A stretch of 64,000 nucleotides of DNA from Canna indica (lineage: Eukaryota; Streptophyta; Magnoliopsida; Zingiberales; Cannaceae). The position numbers were made by a program, and so were the translations under genes. The notes under the pieces were generated by a model that had not been told where the DNA came from, did no database searches, and saw nothing but the letters and a program-made list of their open reading frames with translations. Shown here piece by piece: positions 46,472 to 59,603 of the stretch; the stretch's first letter is position 1, and each line of letters opens with the position of its first letter. The stretch spans positions 38,985,501 through 39,049,500 of the forward strand of contig CP136897.1 of NCBI GenBank assembly GCA_034359265.1, given 5' to 3'.

Positions 46472-46588
46472 GGGTGCGATCATACTAGCATTAACGCATC
46501 GGATCCTATTAGAACTCCGAAGTTAAGTGTGCTTGGGCGAGAGTAGTACTAGGATGGGTGACACCCTAGGAAGTCCTCGTGTTGCACT
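46472..46588 (+). rRNA. 5S rRNA: 5S rRNA gene 98 (copy of 65)
   Basis: Identical to gene 65, with all nine substitutions. Confidence 0.93.
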
Positions 46589-46956
46589 TGTTTTTTTACT
46601 ACCTATTTGATTGCACGACGAGATCATTTTTTTTACCAATCTTTCTAACCAAACGTTAAGGACGGACGAAGTCGTCGCCATAAATCTTAGCTGTCGATCC
46701 CCCGCGCGGGCCCCGCCGCAACCTTTATGGCCGGCTCGATCAACCAACCGACCCGAAAAATTAAAATTTGTAAATAAATAAGAAAAATAACATTTCAATT
46801 ATTATTTTTCGTTTAAAACGGGCGTAACTCCGTGCATTATTGTCTTATTTCAGCTTTTCACGTGGCGCTGATAGGCACGCGAAGAGACGAAGAAAATGAC
46901 CACAAGCTGTCCCTCGGACGCTCACCCTTATTAGCCGATGATCAGAAATGCATAAT

Positions 46957-47073
46957 GGGTGCGATCATACCAGCACTAACCCACCGGATCCCATCAAAAT
47001 TGCAAAGTTAAGCGTGCTCGGGCGAGAGTAGTACTAGGATGGGTGACCCCCTGTGAAGTCCCCGTGTTGCACC
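46957..47073 (+). rRNA. 5S rRNA: 5S rRNA gene 99 (copy of 66)
   Basis: Identical to gene 66, including the run of changes at 41-48. Confidence 0.93.
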
Positions 47074-47441
47074 TTTTTTTTTACTACATATTTGATTGCA
47101 CGACGAGATCATTTTTTTTACCAATCTTTCTAACAAAACGTTAAGGACGGACGACATCGTCGCCATAAAATTTGGTTGTCAATCGCCCGCGCGGTGCCCG
47201 CCGCAACCTCTACGGCCTGCTCGATCGACCAACCGACCCGAAAAATTAAAATTTGTAAATAAATAAGAAAAATAACATTTCAATTATTATTTTTCGTTTA
47301 AAACAGGCGTAACTCCATGCATTATTGTCCGAATTCAGCTTTTCACGTGGCGCTGAAAGGCGCGCGAAGAGACGAAGAAGATGACCTTGAGCTGTCCCTC
47401 GGACGCTCACCCTTATTAGCCGACGATAAGAAGTGCATAGC

Positions 47442-47558
47442 CGGTGCGATCATACCAGCACTAACGCACCAGATCCTATTCGAACTCCGAAGTTAAGCGT
47501 GCTTGGGCTAGAGTAGTACTAGGATGGGTGACCCCCTCGGAAGTCCTCGTGTTGCACT
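47442..47558 (+). rRNA. 5S rRNA: 5S rRNA gene 100 (copy of 67)
   Basis: Identical to gene 67; starts with C. Confidence 0.93.
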
Positions 47559-47926
47559 TTTTTTTTTACTACCTATTTGATTGCACGACGAGATCATTTT
47601 TTTTACCAATCTTTCTAACCAAACGTTAAGGACGGACGACGTCGTCGACATAAAATTTGGCTGTCGATCGCCCGCGCGGGGCCCGCCGCAACCTCTACGG
47701 CCGGCTCGATCGACCAACCGACCCGAAAAATTAAAATTTGTAAATAAATAAGAAAAATAACATTTCAATTATTATTTTTCACTTAAAACGGGCGTAACTC
47801 CGTGCATTATTGTCCGATTTCAGCTTTTCACGTGGTGCTGAAAGGCGCGCGAAGAGACGAAGAAAATGACCACGAGCTATCCCTCGGACGCTCACCCTTA
47901 TTAGCTGACGATCAGAAGTGCATGAC

Positions 47927-48043
47927 AGGTGCGATCATACCAACACTAACGCACTGGATCCCATCAGAAGTCCGAAGTTAATCGTGCTTGGGCGAGAGTA
48001 GTACTAGGATGGGTAACCCCCTAGGAAGTCCTCTTGTTGCACC
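47927..48043 (+). rRNA. 5S rRNA: 5S rRNA gene 101 (copy of 68)
   Basis: Identical to gene 68. Confidence 0.93.
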
Positions 48044-48399
48044 TTTTTTTTTACTACCTATTTGATTGCACGACGAGATCATTTTTTTTACCAATCTTTC
48101 TAACCAAACGTTAAGGACGGACGACGTCGTCGCCATAAAATTTGGCTGTCGATCGCCCGCCGCAACCTCTACGGCCGGCTCGATCGACCAATCGACCCGA
48201 AAAATTAAAATTTGTAAATAAATAAGAAAAATAACATTTCAATTATTATTTTTCGTTTAAAACGGGCGTAACTCGGTGCATTATTGTCCGATTGCAGCTT
48301 TCACGTGGAGCTGAAAGGCGCGCGAAGAGACAAAGAAAATGACCCCGAGCTGTCTCTCGGACGCTCACCCTTATTAGCCGACGATCAGAAGCGCATGAC

Positions 48400-48516
48400 G
48401 GGTGCGATCATACCAGCACTAACGCACCGGATCCCATCAGAACTCCGAAGTTAAGCGTGCTTGGGCGAGAGTAGTACTAGGATGGGTGACCCCCTGGGAA
48501 GTCCTCGTGTTGCACC
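48400..48516 (+). rRNA. 5S rRNA: 5S rRNA gene 102 (copy of 69), exact consensus
   Basis: Third exact-consensus locus; its exact state is inherited from gene 69 through the duplication. Confidence 0.98.
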
Positions 48517-48883
48517 CTTTTTTTTATTACGTATTTGATTGCACGACGAGATCATTTTTTTTACCAATCTTTCTAACCAAACGTTAAGGACGGACGATGT
48601 CGTCGAAATTAAATTTGGCTGTCGATCGCCGGCGCGGGGCCCGCCGCAACCTCTACAGCCGGCATCATGGACCAACCGACCCGAAAAATTAAAATTTGTA
48701 AATAAATAATAAAAATAACATTTCAACTATTATTTTTCGTTTAAAACGGGCGTAACTCGGTGTATTATTGTCTGATTTCAGCTTTCACGTGGCGCAGAAA
48801 GGCGCGCGAAGAGACGAAGAAAATGACCCCGAGCTGCCTCTCGGACGCTCACCCTTATTAGCCGACGATCAGAAGCGCATGAC

Positions 48884-49000
48884 GGGTGCGATCATACCAG
48901 CACTAACGCACCGGATCCCATCAGAACTCCGAAGTTAAGCGTGCTTGGGCGAGAGTAGTACTAGGATTGGTGACCCCCTCAGAAGTCCTCGTGTTGCACT
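48884..49000 (+). rRNA. 5S rRNA: 5S rRNA gene 103 (copy of 70)
   Basis: Identical to gene 70. Confidence 0.96.
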
Positions 49001-49358
49001 TGTTTTTTTACTACCTATTTGATTTCACGACGAGATCATTTTTTTTACCAATCTTTCTAACCAAACGTTAAGGAGGGACGACGTCGTCGCCATAAAATTT
49101 GGCTGTCGATCGCCCGCCGCAACCTCTACGGCCGGCTCGATCGACCAACCGACCCGAAAAATTAAAATTTGTAAATAAACAAGAAAAATAACATTTCAAT
49201 TATTATTTTTCGTTTAAAACGGGCGTAACTCCGTGCATTATTGTCCGATTTCAGCTTTTCACGTGGCGCTGAAAGGCGCGCAAAGAGACGAAGAAAATGA
49301 CCCCCGAACTCTCCCCCGGACGCTCGCCCTTATTAGCCGACGATCAGAAATGCATATC

Positions 49359-49475
49359 GGGTGTGATCATACAAGCACTAAAGCACCAGATCCCATCAGA
49401 ACTTCGAAGTTAAGCGTGCTTGAGCGAGAGTAGTACTAGGATGGGTTACCCCCTGGGAAGTCCTGATGTTGCACT
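49359..49475 (+). rRNA. 5S rRNA: 5S rRNA gene 104 (copy of 71)
   Basis: Identical to gene 71, with the broken T-run. Confidence 0.92.
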
Positions 49476-49843
49476 TTTTCTTTTACTACCTATTTGATTG
49501 CACGACGAGATCATTTTTTTTACCAATCTTTCTAACCAAACGTTAAGGACGGACGTCGTCGTCGCCATAAATCTTGGCTGTCGATCGCCCGCGCGGGGCC
49601 CACCGCAACCTCTACGGCCTGCTCGATCGACCAACCGACCCGAAAAATTAAAATTTGTAAATAAATAAGAAAAATAACATTTCAATTATTATTTTTCGTT
49701 TAAAACGGGCGTAACTCCGTGCATTATTGTCCGATTTCAGCTTTTTACGTGGCGCTGAAAGGCGGGCGAAGAGACGAAGAAAATGACCCCGAGCTGTCTC
49801 TCGGACGCTCACCCTTGTTAGCCGATGATCAGAAGCGCATGAC

Positions 49844-49960
49844 GGGTGCCATCATACCAGCACTAATGCACCGGATCCCATCAGAACTCCGAAGTTAAGT
49901 GTGCTTGGGCGAGAGTAGTACTAGGATGGGTGACCCCCGGGGAAGTCCTCGTGTTGCACC
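49844..49960 (+). rRNA. 5S rRNA: 5S rRNA gene 105 (copy of 72)
   Basis: Identical to gene 72. Confidence 0.95.
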
Positions 49961-50318
49961 TTTTTTTCTTTTTACCTATTTGAATGCACGACGAGATCAT
50001 TTTTTTTCCCAATCTTTCTAACCAAACATTAAGGACGGACGACGTCGTCGCCATAAATCTTGGCTGTCGATCGCCCGCCGCAACCTCTACGGCGGGCTTG
50101 ATCGACCAACCGACCCGAAAAATTAGAATTTGTAAATAAATAAGAAAAATAACATTTCAATTATTATTTTTCGTTTAAAACGGGCGTAACTCCGTGCATT
50201 ATTGTTTGATTTCAGATTTTCACGTGGCGCTGAAAGGCGCGCGAAGAGACGAAGAAAATGACCCCGAGCTGTCCCTCGGACGCTCACCCTTATTAGCCAA
50301 CGATCAGAAGTGCATGAC

Positions 50319-50435
50319 GGGTGCGATCATACTAGCACTAACGCACCGGATCCCATCAGAACTCCGAAGTTATGCGTGCTTGGGCGAGAGTAGTACTAGG
50401 ATGGGTGACCCCCTGGGAAGTCCTCGTGTTGTACT
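50319..50435 (+). rRNA. 5S rRNA: 5S rRNA gene 106 (copy of 73)
   Basis: Identical to gene 73. Confidence 0.94.
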
Positions 50436-50804
50436 TGATTTTTTACTACCTATTTGATTGCACGACGAGATCATTTTTTTTACCAATCTTTCTAACCAAA
50501 CGTTAAGGAGGGACGACGTCGTCGCCATAAATCTTGGCTGTCGATCACCCGCGCGGGGCCCGCCGCAACCTCTACGGCCGGCTCGATCGACCAACCGACC
50601 CGAAAAATTAAAATATGTAAATAAATAAGAAAAATAACATTTCAATTATTATTTTTCGTTTAAAACGGGCGTAACTCCGTGCATTATTGTCCGATTTTAG
50701 CTTTTCACGTGGCGCTAAAAGGCGCGCGAAGAGACGAAGAAAATGACCCCCGAACTCTCCCTCGGACGCTCACCCTTATTAGCCGACGATCAGAAGTGCA
50801 TGAC

Positions 50805-50920
50805 GTGTGCGATCATTTAGTACTAACGCACCGGATCCCATTAGAACTCCGAAGTTAAGCGTGCTTGGGCAAGAGTAGTACTAGGATGGGTGACCTCCTG
50901 CGAAGTCCTTGTGTTGCACC
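50805..50920 (+). rRNA. 5S rRNA: 5S rRNA gene 107 (copy of 74)
   Basis: Identical to gene 74, including the replaced 11-21 segment. Confidence 0.92.
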
Positions 50921-51289
50921 TTTTCTTTTACTACCTATTTGATTGCACGACGAGATCATTTTTTGTACCAATTTTTCTAACCAAACGTTAAGGACAGATG
51001 ACGTCGTCGCCATAAATCTTGGCTGTTGATCGCCCGCGCGGGGCCCGCCGGAACCTCTACGGCCGGCTCGATCGACCAATCGATCCTAGAAATTAAAATT
51101 TGTAAATAAATAAGAAAAATAACATTTCAATTATTATTTTTCGTTTAAAATGGGCGTAACTCCGTGCATTATTGTCCGATTTCAGCTTTTCACGTGGCGC
51201 TGAAAGGCGCGCAAAGAGACGAAGAAAATGACCCCCGAACTCTGCCTCGGACGCTCACCCTTATTAGCCGACGATCAGAAGTGCATATC

Positions 51290-51406
51290 GGGTGCGATCA
51301 TACCAGCACTTATGCACCGGATCCCATCAGAACTCCGAAGTTAAGTGTGCTTGGGCGAGAGTAGTACTAGGATGGGTGACCCCTTGGGAATTCCTCGTGT
51401 TGCACC
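51290..51406 (+). rRNA. 5S rRNA: 5S rRNA gene 108 (copy of 75)
   Basis: Identical to gene 75. Confidence 0.95.
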
Positions 51407-51773
51407 TTTTTTTTACTACCTTTTTGATTGCACGATGAGATCATTTTTTTTACCAATCTTTCTAACCAAACGTTAAGGACGGACGACGTCGTCGCCATAA
51501 ATCTTGGCTGTCGATCGCCCGCGCGGGGCCCGCTGCAACCTCTACGGCCGGCTCGATCGACCAACCGACCCAAAAAATTAAAATTTGTAAATAAATAAGA
51601 AAAATAACATTTCAATTATTATGTTTCGTTTAGAACGGGCGTAACTCCGTGCATTATTGTTTGATTTCAGATTTTCACGTGGCGCTGAAAGGCGCGCGAA
51701 GAGACGAAGAAAATGACCCCGAGCTGTCCCTCGGACGCTCACCCTTATTAGCCGACGATCAGAAGTGCATGAC

Positions 51774-51890
51774 GGGTGCGATCATACCAGCACTAACGCA
51801 CCGGATCCCATCAGAACTCCAAAGTTATGAGTGCTTGGGCGAGAGTAGTACTAGGATGGGTGACCCCCTGGGAAGTCCTCGTGTTGTACT
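51774..51890 (+). rRNA. 5S rRNA: 5S rRNA gene 109 (copy of 76)
   Basis: Identical to gene 76. Confidence 0.94.
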
Positions 51891-52247
51891 TGATTTTTTA
51901 CTACCTATTTGATTGCACGACGAGATCATTTTTTTTACCAATCTTTCTAACCAAACGTTAAGGACGGACGACGTCGTCGCCATAAATCTTGGCTGTCGAT
52001 CGCCCGCCGCAACCTCTACGGCTGGCTCGATCGACCAACCGACCCGAAAAATTAAAATTTGTAAATAAATAAGAAAAATAACATTTCAATTATTATTTTT
52101 CGTTTAAAACGGGCATAACTCCGTGCATTATTGTCCGATTTCAGCTTTTCACATGGCGCTGAAAGGCGCGCGAAGAGACGAAGAAAATGACCACGAGCTG
52201 TCCCTCAGACGTTCACCCTTATTAGCCGACGATCAAAAATGCATAAT

Positions 52248-52364
52248 GGGTGTGATCATACTAGCACTAACCCATCGTATTTCATTATAACTACGAAGTT
52301 AAGCGTGCTTGGGCGAGAGTAGTACTAGGATGGGTGACCTCTTGGGAAGTGCTTGTGTTGCACT
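52248..52364 (+). rRNA. 5S rRNA: 5S rRNA gene 110 (copy of 77), most diverged
   Basis: Carries the same fifteen substitutions as gene 77. Confidence 0.9.
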
Positions 52365-52731
52365 TCTTTTTTTACTACCTATTTGATTGCACGACAAGAT
52401 CATTTTTTTACCAGTCTTTCTAACCAAACGTTAAGGACGGACGACGTCGTCGCCATAAATCTTGGCTGTCGATCGCCCGCGCGGGGCCCTCCGCAAACTC
52501 TACGGCCGGCTCGATCGACCAACCGACCCGAAAAATTAAAATCTGTAAATAAATAAAAAAAATAACATTTCAATTATTATTTTTCGTTTAAATTGGGCGT
52601 AACTCCGTGCATTATTGTCCGATTTTAGCTTTTCACGTGGCGTTGAAAGGCGCGCGAAGAGACGAAGAAAATGACCCCGAGCTGTCCCTCGGACGCTCAC
52701 CCTTATTAGCCGACGATCAGAAGTGCATGAC

Positions 52732-52848
52732 GGGTCCGATCATACCAGCACTAACGCATCGGATCCCATTAGAACTCCGAAGATAAGCGTGCTTGGGCGA
52801 GAGTAGTACTAGGATGGTTTACCCCCTGGGAAGTTCTCGTCTTGCACC
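52732..52848 (+). rRNA. 5S rRNA: 5S rRNA gene 111 (copy of 78)
   Basis: Identical to gene 78. Confidence 0.93.
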
Positions 52849-53220
52849 CTTTTTTTTTACTACCTATTTGATTGCACGACGAGATCATTTTTTTTACTAA
52901 TCTTTCTTTACCAAACGTTAAGGACGGACGACGTCGTCGCCATAAAATTTGGTTGTCGATCGCCCGCGCGGGGCCCGCCGCAACCGCTACGGCCGGCTCG
53001 ATCGACCAACCGACCTGAAAAATTAAAATTTGTAAATAAATAAGAAAAAATAACATTTCAATTATTATTTTTGGTTTAAAACAGGCGTAACTCCATGCAT
53101 TATTGTCCTATTTCAGCTTTTCACTTGGCGCTGAAAGACGCGCAAAGAGACGAAGAAAATGACCCCCGAACTCTCCCTCGGACGCTAACCCTTATTAGCC
53201 GACGATCAGAAGTGCATATC

Positions 53221-53337
53221 GGTTGTGATCATACAAGTACTAACGCACCGGATCCCATCAAAACTCTGAAGTTAAGCGTGCTTGGGCGAGAGTAGTACTA
53301 GAATGGGTGACCCCCTGGGAAGTCCTCGTGTTGCAAC
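53221..53337 (+). rRNA. 5S rRNA: 5S rRNA gene 112 (copy of 79)
   Basis: Identical to gene 79. Confidence 0.93.
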
Positions 53338-53705
53338 TTTTTTCTTACTACCTATTTGATTGCACGACGAGATTATTTTTTTACCAATCTTTCTAACCAA
53401 ACGTTAAGGACGGACGACGTCGTCGCCATAAAATTTGGCTGTCGATCGCCCGCGCGGGGCCCGCCGCAACCTCCACGGCCAGCTCGATCGACCAACCCAC
53501 CCAAAAAATTAAAATTTGTAAATAAATAAGAAAAATAACATTTCAATTATTATTTTTCGTTTAAAACCGGCGTAACTCCGTGCATTATTGTCCGATTTTA
53601 GCTTTTCACGTGGGGCTGAAAGGCACGCGAAAAGACGAAGAAAATGACCCCCGAACTCTCCCTCGGACGCTCACCCTTATTAGCCGACGATCAGAAGTGC
53701 TTATC

Positions 53706-53822
53706 GAGTGCGATCATACCAGCACTAACGCACCGGATCCCATCAGAACTTTGAAGTTAAGCGTGCTTGGGCGAGAGTAGTACTACGATGGGTGCCCCCC
53801 TGCGAAGTCCTCGCGTTGCACC
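53706..53822 (+). rRNA. 5S rRNA: 5S rRNA gene 113 (copy of 80)
   Basis: Identical to gene 80. Confidence 0.93.
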
Positions 53823-54189
53823 TTTTTTTTTACTACCTATTTGATTGCACAACGAGATCATTTTTTTTACTAATCTTTCTAACCAAACGTTAAGGACGGA
53901 CGACGTCGTCGCCATAAATCTTGGCTGTCGATCGCCCGCACGGGGCCCGCCGCAACCTTTACGGCCGGGCCGATCGACCAACCGATCCGAAAAATTAAAA
54001 TTTGTAAATAAACAAGAAAAATAACATTTCAATTATTATTTTTCGTTTAAAATGGGCGTAACTCCGTGCATTATTGTCCGATTTCAGCTTTGCACGTGGC
54101 GCTGAAAGGCGCGCGAAGAGACGAAGAAAAGGGCCCCGAGTTGTCCCTCGAACGCTCACCCTTTTAGCCGACGATCAGAAGTGCATGAC

Positions 54190-54306
54190 GGGTGCGATCA
54201 TACTAGCACTAACACACCGGATCCCATCAGAACTTCGAAGTTAAGCGTGCTTGCACGAGAGTGGTACTAGGATGGGTGACCCCTTGGGAAGTCCTCGGGT
54301 TGCACC
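54190..54306 (+). rRNA. 5S rRNA: 5S rRNA gene 114 (copy of 81)
   Basis: Identical to gene 81, with the altered TATA-like leader. Confidence 0.93.
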
Positions 54307-54674
54307 TTTTTTTTTACTACCTATTTGATTGCACGACGAGATCATTTTTTTACCATTCTTTCTAACCAAACGTTAAGGACGGACGACGTCGTCGCCATAA
54401 AATTTGGCTGTCGATCGCCCGCGCGGGGCCCGCCGCAACCTCTACGGCCGACTCGATCGACCAACCAACCCGAAAAATTAAAATTTGTAAATAAATAAGA
54501 AAAATAACATTTTAATTATTATTTTTCGTTTAAAACGGGCGTAACTCCGTGCATTATTGTCCGATTTCAGCTTTTCACGTGACGCTGAAAGGCGCACAAA
54601 GAGACCAAGAAAATGACCCCCGAACTCTCCCTCAGACGCTCACCCTTATTAGCCGACGATCAGAAGTGCATATC

Positions 54675-54791
54675 GGGTGTGATCATACCAGCACTAACGC
54701 ACCGAATCCCATCAGAACTCCGAAGTTAAGCGTGCTTGGGCGAGAGTTGTAGTAGGATGGGTGACCCCCTGGGAAGTCCTCGCGTTGTACC
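54675..54791 (+). rRNA. 5S rRNA: 5S rRNA gene 115 (copy of 82)
   Basis: Identical to gene 82. Confidence 0.94.
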
Positions 54792-55159
54792 TTTTTTTTT
54801 ACAACCTATTTGATTGCACGACGAGATCATTTTTTTTACCAATCTTTCTAACCAAACGTTAAGGACGGACGACGTCATCGCCATAAATCTTGGCTGTCGA
54901 TCGCCCGCGCGGGGCCCGCCGAAACCTCTACGGCCGGCTCGATCGACCAACCGACCCGAAAAATTAAAAATTGTAAATAAATAAGAAAAATAACATTTCA
55001 ATTATTATTTTTCGTTTAGAACGGGCGTAACTCCGTGCATTATTGTCCGATTTTAGCTTTTCACGTGGCGCTGAAACGCGCGCGAAGAGACGAAGAAAAT
55101 GACCCCGAGTTGTTCCTCGGACGCTCACCCTTATTAGCCGACGATCAGTAGTGCATGAC

Positions 55160-55276
55160 GGGTGCGATCATACTAGCACTAACACACCGGATCCCATCAG
55201 AACTCCGAAGTTAAGCGTGCGTGGGCGAGAGTTGTACTTGGATGGGTGACCCCTTGGGAAGTCCTCGTGTTGCACC
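55160..55276 (+). rRNA. 5S rRNA: 5S rRNA gene 116 (copy of 83)
   Basis: Identical to gene 83. Confidence 0.94.
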
Positions 55277-55644
55277 TTTTTTTTTACTACCTATTTGATT
55301 GCACGATGATATCATTTTTTTTACCAATCTTTCTAACCAAACATTAAGGACGGACGACATCGTCGCCATAAAATTTCGCTATCGATCGCCCGCGCGGGGC
55401 CCGCCGCAACCTCTACGGCCGGCTCGATCGACCAACCGACCCGAAAAATTAAAATTTGAAAAAAAATAAGAAAAAATACATTTCAATTATTATTTTTCGT
55501 TTAAAACGGTCGTAACTCCGTGCATTATTGTCCGATTTTAGCTTTTCACGTGGCGCTAAAAGGCGCGCAAAGAGACGAAGAAAATGACCCCGAGCTGTCC
55601 CTCGGAAGCTCACCCTTATTAGCCAACCATCAGAAGTGCATGAC

Positions 55645-55761
55645 GGGTGCGATCATACCAGCACTAACGCACCGGATCCGATCAGAACTCCGAAGTTAAG
55701 CGTGTTTGGGCGAGAGTAGTACTAGGATGGGTGACCCCTTGGGAAGTCCTCGTGTTGCACC
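55645..55761 (+). rRNA. 5S rRNA: 5S rRNA gene 117 (copy of 84)
   Basis: Identical to gene 84. Confidence 0.95.
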
Positions 55762-56117
55762 TTTTTTTTTAACCTATTTGATTGCATGACGAGATCATTT
55801 TTTTTACCAATCTTTTTAACCAAACGTTGAGGACGGACGACATCGTCGCCATAAAATTTGGCTGTCGATCGCCCGCCGCAAACTCTACGGCCGGCTCAAT
55901 CGACCAACCGACCCGAAAAATTAAAATTTGTAAATAAATAAGAAAAATCACATTTCAATTATTATTTTTCATTTAAAACGGGCGTAACTCCATGCATTAC
56001 TGTCCGATTTCAGCTTTTCACGTGGCGCCGAAAGGCGCGCGAAGAGATGAAGAAAATGACCCCCGAACTCTCCCTCGGACGCTCACCCTTATTAGCCGAC
56101 GATCAGAAGTGCATATC

Positions 56118-56234
56118 GGGTGTGATCATACCAGCACTAACGCACCGGATCCCATCAGAACTCCGAAGTGAAGCATGCTTGCGCGAGAGTGGTACTAGGA
56201 TGGGTGACCCCGTGGGAAGTCCTCGTGTTGCACC
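56118..56234 (+). rRNA. 5S rRNA: 5S rRNA gene 118 (copy of 85)
   Basis: Identical to gene 85. Confidence 0.94.
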
Positions 56235-56602
56235 TTTTTTTTTACTACCTATTTGATTGCATGACGAGATCATTTTTTTTACCAATCTTTCTAACCAAAC
56301 GTTAAGGACGGACGACGTCATCGCCATAAATCTTGGCTGTCGATCGCCCGCGCGGGGCCCGCCGCAACCTCTACGGCCGGCTCGATCGTCCAACCGACCC
56401 GAAAAATTTAAATTTGAAAATAAATAAGAAAAATAACATTTCAATTATTATTTTTCGTTTAAAACGGTCGTAACTCCGTGCATTATTGTCCGATTTCAGC
56501 TTTTCACGTGGCGCTGAAAGGCGCGTGAAGAGACGAAGAAAATGATCCCGAGCTGTCCCTCGGACGCTCACCCTTATTAGCCAACGATCAGAAGTGCATG
56601 AC

Positions 56603-56719
56603 GGGTGCGATCATATCAGCACTAACGCACCGGATCCTATCAGAACTTCGACGTTAAGCGTGCTTGTGCGAGAGTAGTACTAGGATGGGTGACCTCCTGG
56701 GAAGTCCTCGCGTTGCACC
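56603..56719 (+). rRNA. 5S rRNA: 5S rRNA gene 119 (copy of 86)
   Basis: Identical to gene 86. Confidence 0.94.
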
Positions 56720-57088
56720 TTTTTTTTCACTACCTATTTGATTGCACGACGAGACCATTTTTTTTACCAATCTTTCTAACCAAACGTTAAGGACGGACGA
56801 CGTCGTCGCCATAAAATTTGGCTGTCGATCGTCCGCGTGGGGCCCGCCATAAACTCTACGGCCGGCTCCATCGACCAACCGACCCGAAAAATTAAAATTT
56901 GTAAATAAATAAGAAAAATAACATTTCAATTATTATTTTTCGTTTAAAACGGGCGTAACTCCGTGCATTATTGTCCGATTTCAGCTGTTCACGTGGCGCT
57001 GAAAGGCGCGCGAAGTGATGAAGAAAATGACCCCCGAACTCTCCCTCGGACACTCACCCTTATTAGCCGACGATCAGAAGTGCTTAAC

Positions 57089-57205
57089 GGGTGCGATCAT
57101 ACCAGCACTAACGCACCGGATCCCATCAGAACTCCGAAGTTAAGCGTGCTTGGGCGATAGTAGTACTAGAATGGGTGACCCCTTGGGAAGTCCTCATGTT
57201 GCACT
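57089..57205 (+). rRNA. 5S rRNA: 5S rRNA gene 120 (copy of 87)
   Basis: Identical to gene 87. Confidence 0.94.
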
Positions 57206-57572
57206 TTTTCTTTTACTACCTATTTGATTGCACGACGAGATCATTTTTTTTACCAATCTTTCTAACCAAACGTTAAGGACGGACAACGTCGTCGCATAAA
57301 TCTTGGCTGTCGATCGCCCGCGCGGGGCCCGCCGCAACCTCTACGGCCGGCTCGATCGACCAACCGAACCGAAAAATTAAAATTTGTAAATAAATAAGAA
57401 AATTAACATTTCAATTATTATTTTTCGTTTAAAACGGGCGTAACTCCGTGCATTATTGTCCGATTTCAGCTTTTCACGTGGCGCTGAAAGGCGCGCGAAG
57501 AGACGAAGAAAATGACCCCGAGCTGTCCCTCGGACGCTCACCCTTATTAGCCAACCATCAGAAGTGCATGAT

Positions 57573-57689
57573 GGGTGCGATCATACAAGCACTAACGCAC
57601 TTGATCCGATCAGAACTCCGAAGTTAAGCGTGCTTGGGTGAGAGTAGTACTAGGAAGGGTGACCCCTTGGGAAGTCCTCGTGTTGCATT
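57573..57689 (+). rRNA. 5S rRNA: 5S rRNA gene 121 (copy of 88)
   Basis: Identical to gene 88. Confidence 0.93.
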
Positions 57690-58044
57690 TTTTTTTTTAA
57701 CCTATTTGATTGCATGACGAGATCATTTTTTTTACCAATCTTTCTAACCAAACGTTAAGGACGGACGACATCGTCGCCATAAAATTTGGCTGTCGATCGC
57801 CAACCGCAAACTCTACGGCCGGCTCAATCGACCAACCGACCCGAAAAATTAAAATTTGTAAATAAATAAGAAAAATAACATTTCAATTATTTTTTTTCGT
57901 TTAAAACGGGCGTAACTCCATGCATTGTTGTCCGATTTCAGCTTTTCACGTGGCGCTGAAAGGCGCGCGAAGAGAGGAAGAAAATGACCCCGAGTTGTCC
58001 CTCGGACGCTCACCCTTATTAGCCGACGATCAGAAGTGCATGAC

Positions 58045-58161
58045 GGGTGCGATCATACTAGCACTAAAGCACCGGATCCCATCAGAACTCCGAAGTGAAG
58101 CGTGCTTGCGCGAGAGTGGTACTAGGATGGGTGACCCCGTGGGAAGTCCTCGTGTTGCACC
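58045..58161 (+). rRNA. 5S rRNA: 5S rRNA gene 122 (copy of 89)
   Basis: Identical to gene 89. Confidence 0.94.
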
Positions 58162-58530
58162 ATTTTTTTTACTACCTATTTGATTGCATGACGAGATCAT
58201 TTTTTTTACCAATCTTTCTAACCAAACGTTAAGGACGGACGACGTCGTCGCCATAAATCTTGGCTGTCGATCGTCCGCGCGGGGTCCGCCGCAACCTCTA
58301 CGGCAGGTTCGATCGAGCAACCGACCCAAAAAATTAAAATTTGTAAATAAATAAGAAAAATAACATTTCAATTATTATTTTTCGTTTAAAACAGGCGTAA
58401 CTCCGTGCATTATTGTCTGATTTCAGCTTTTCACGTGGCGCTGAAAGGCGCGCAAAGAGACGAAGAAAATGACCCCCGAACTCTCCCTCGGACGCTCGCC
58501 CTTATTAGCCGACGATCAGAACTGCATATC

Positions 58531-58647
58531 GGGTGCGATCATACCAGCACTAACGCACCGAATCCCATCAGAACTCTGAAGTTAAGCGTGCTTGGGCGAG
58601 AGTAGTACTAGGATGCGTGACCCCCTGGTAAGTCCTCGTGTTGCACC
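58531..58647 (+). rRNA. 5S rRNA: 5S rRNA gene 123 (copy of 90)
   Basis: Gene identical to gene 90; its leader carries T at 58,418 where the first copy has C at 42,494. Confidence 0.95.
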
Positions 58648-59013
58648 TTTTTTTTACTACCTATTTGATTGCACGACGAGATCGTTTTTTTTACCAATCT
58701 TTCTAACCAAACATTAAGGACGGACGACGTCGTCGCCATAAATCTTAGCTGTCGATCGCCCGCACGGGGCCCGCCGCAACCTCTACGGCCGGATCGATCG
58801 ACCAACCGACCCGAAAAATTAAAATTTGTAAATAAATAAGAAAAATAACATTTCAATTATTATTTTCGTTTAAAACGGGCGTAACTCCGTGTATTAATGT
58901 CCGATTTCAGCTTTTCACGTGGCGCTGAAAGGCGCGCGAAGAGTCGAAGAAAATAACCCCGAGCTGTCCCTCGGACGCTCACCCTTATTAGCCAACCATC
59001 AGAAGTGCATGAC

Positions 59014-59130
59014 GGGTGCGATCATACCAGCACTAACGCACCGGATCCGATCAGAACTCCGAAGTTAAGCGTGTTTGGGCGAGAGTAGTACTAGGATGGG
59101 TGACCCCTTGGGAAGTCCTCGTGTTGCACC
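59014..59130 (+). rRNA. 5S rRNA: 5S rRNA gene 124 (copy of 91)
   Basis: Identical to gene 91. Confidence 0.95.
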
Positions 59131-59486
59131 TTTTTTTTTAACCTATTTGATTGCATGACGAGATCATTTTTTTTACCAATCTTTCTAACCAAACGTTGAG
59201 GACGGACGACATCGTCGCCATAAAATTTGGCTGTCGATCGCCCGCCGCAAACTCTACGGCCGGCTCAATCGACCAACCGACCCGAAAAATTAAAATTTGT
59301 AAATAAATAAGAAAAATAACATTTCAATTATTATTTTTCGTTTAAAACGGGCGTAACTCCTTGCATTACTGTCCGATTTCAGCTTTTCACGTGGCGCTGA
59401 AAGGCGCGCGAAGAGATGAAGAAAATGACCCCCGAACTCTCGCTCGGACGCTCACCCTTATTAGCCGACGATCAGAAGTGCATATC

Positions 59487-59603
59487 GGGTGCGATCATAC
59501 TAGCACTAACGCACCGGATCCCATCAGAACTCCGAAGTGAAGCGTGCATGCGCGAGAGTGGTACTAGGATGGGTGACCCCGTGGGAAGTCCTCGTGTTGC
59601 ACC
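59487..59603 (+). rRNA. 5S rRNA: 5S rRNA gene 125 (copy of 92)
   Basis: As gene 92 but with consensus T38, so C15T, T53G, T62A, G65C, A74G and C95G. Confidence 0.94.
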
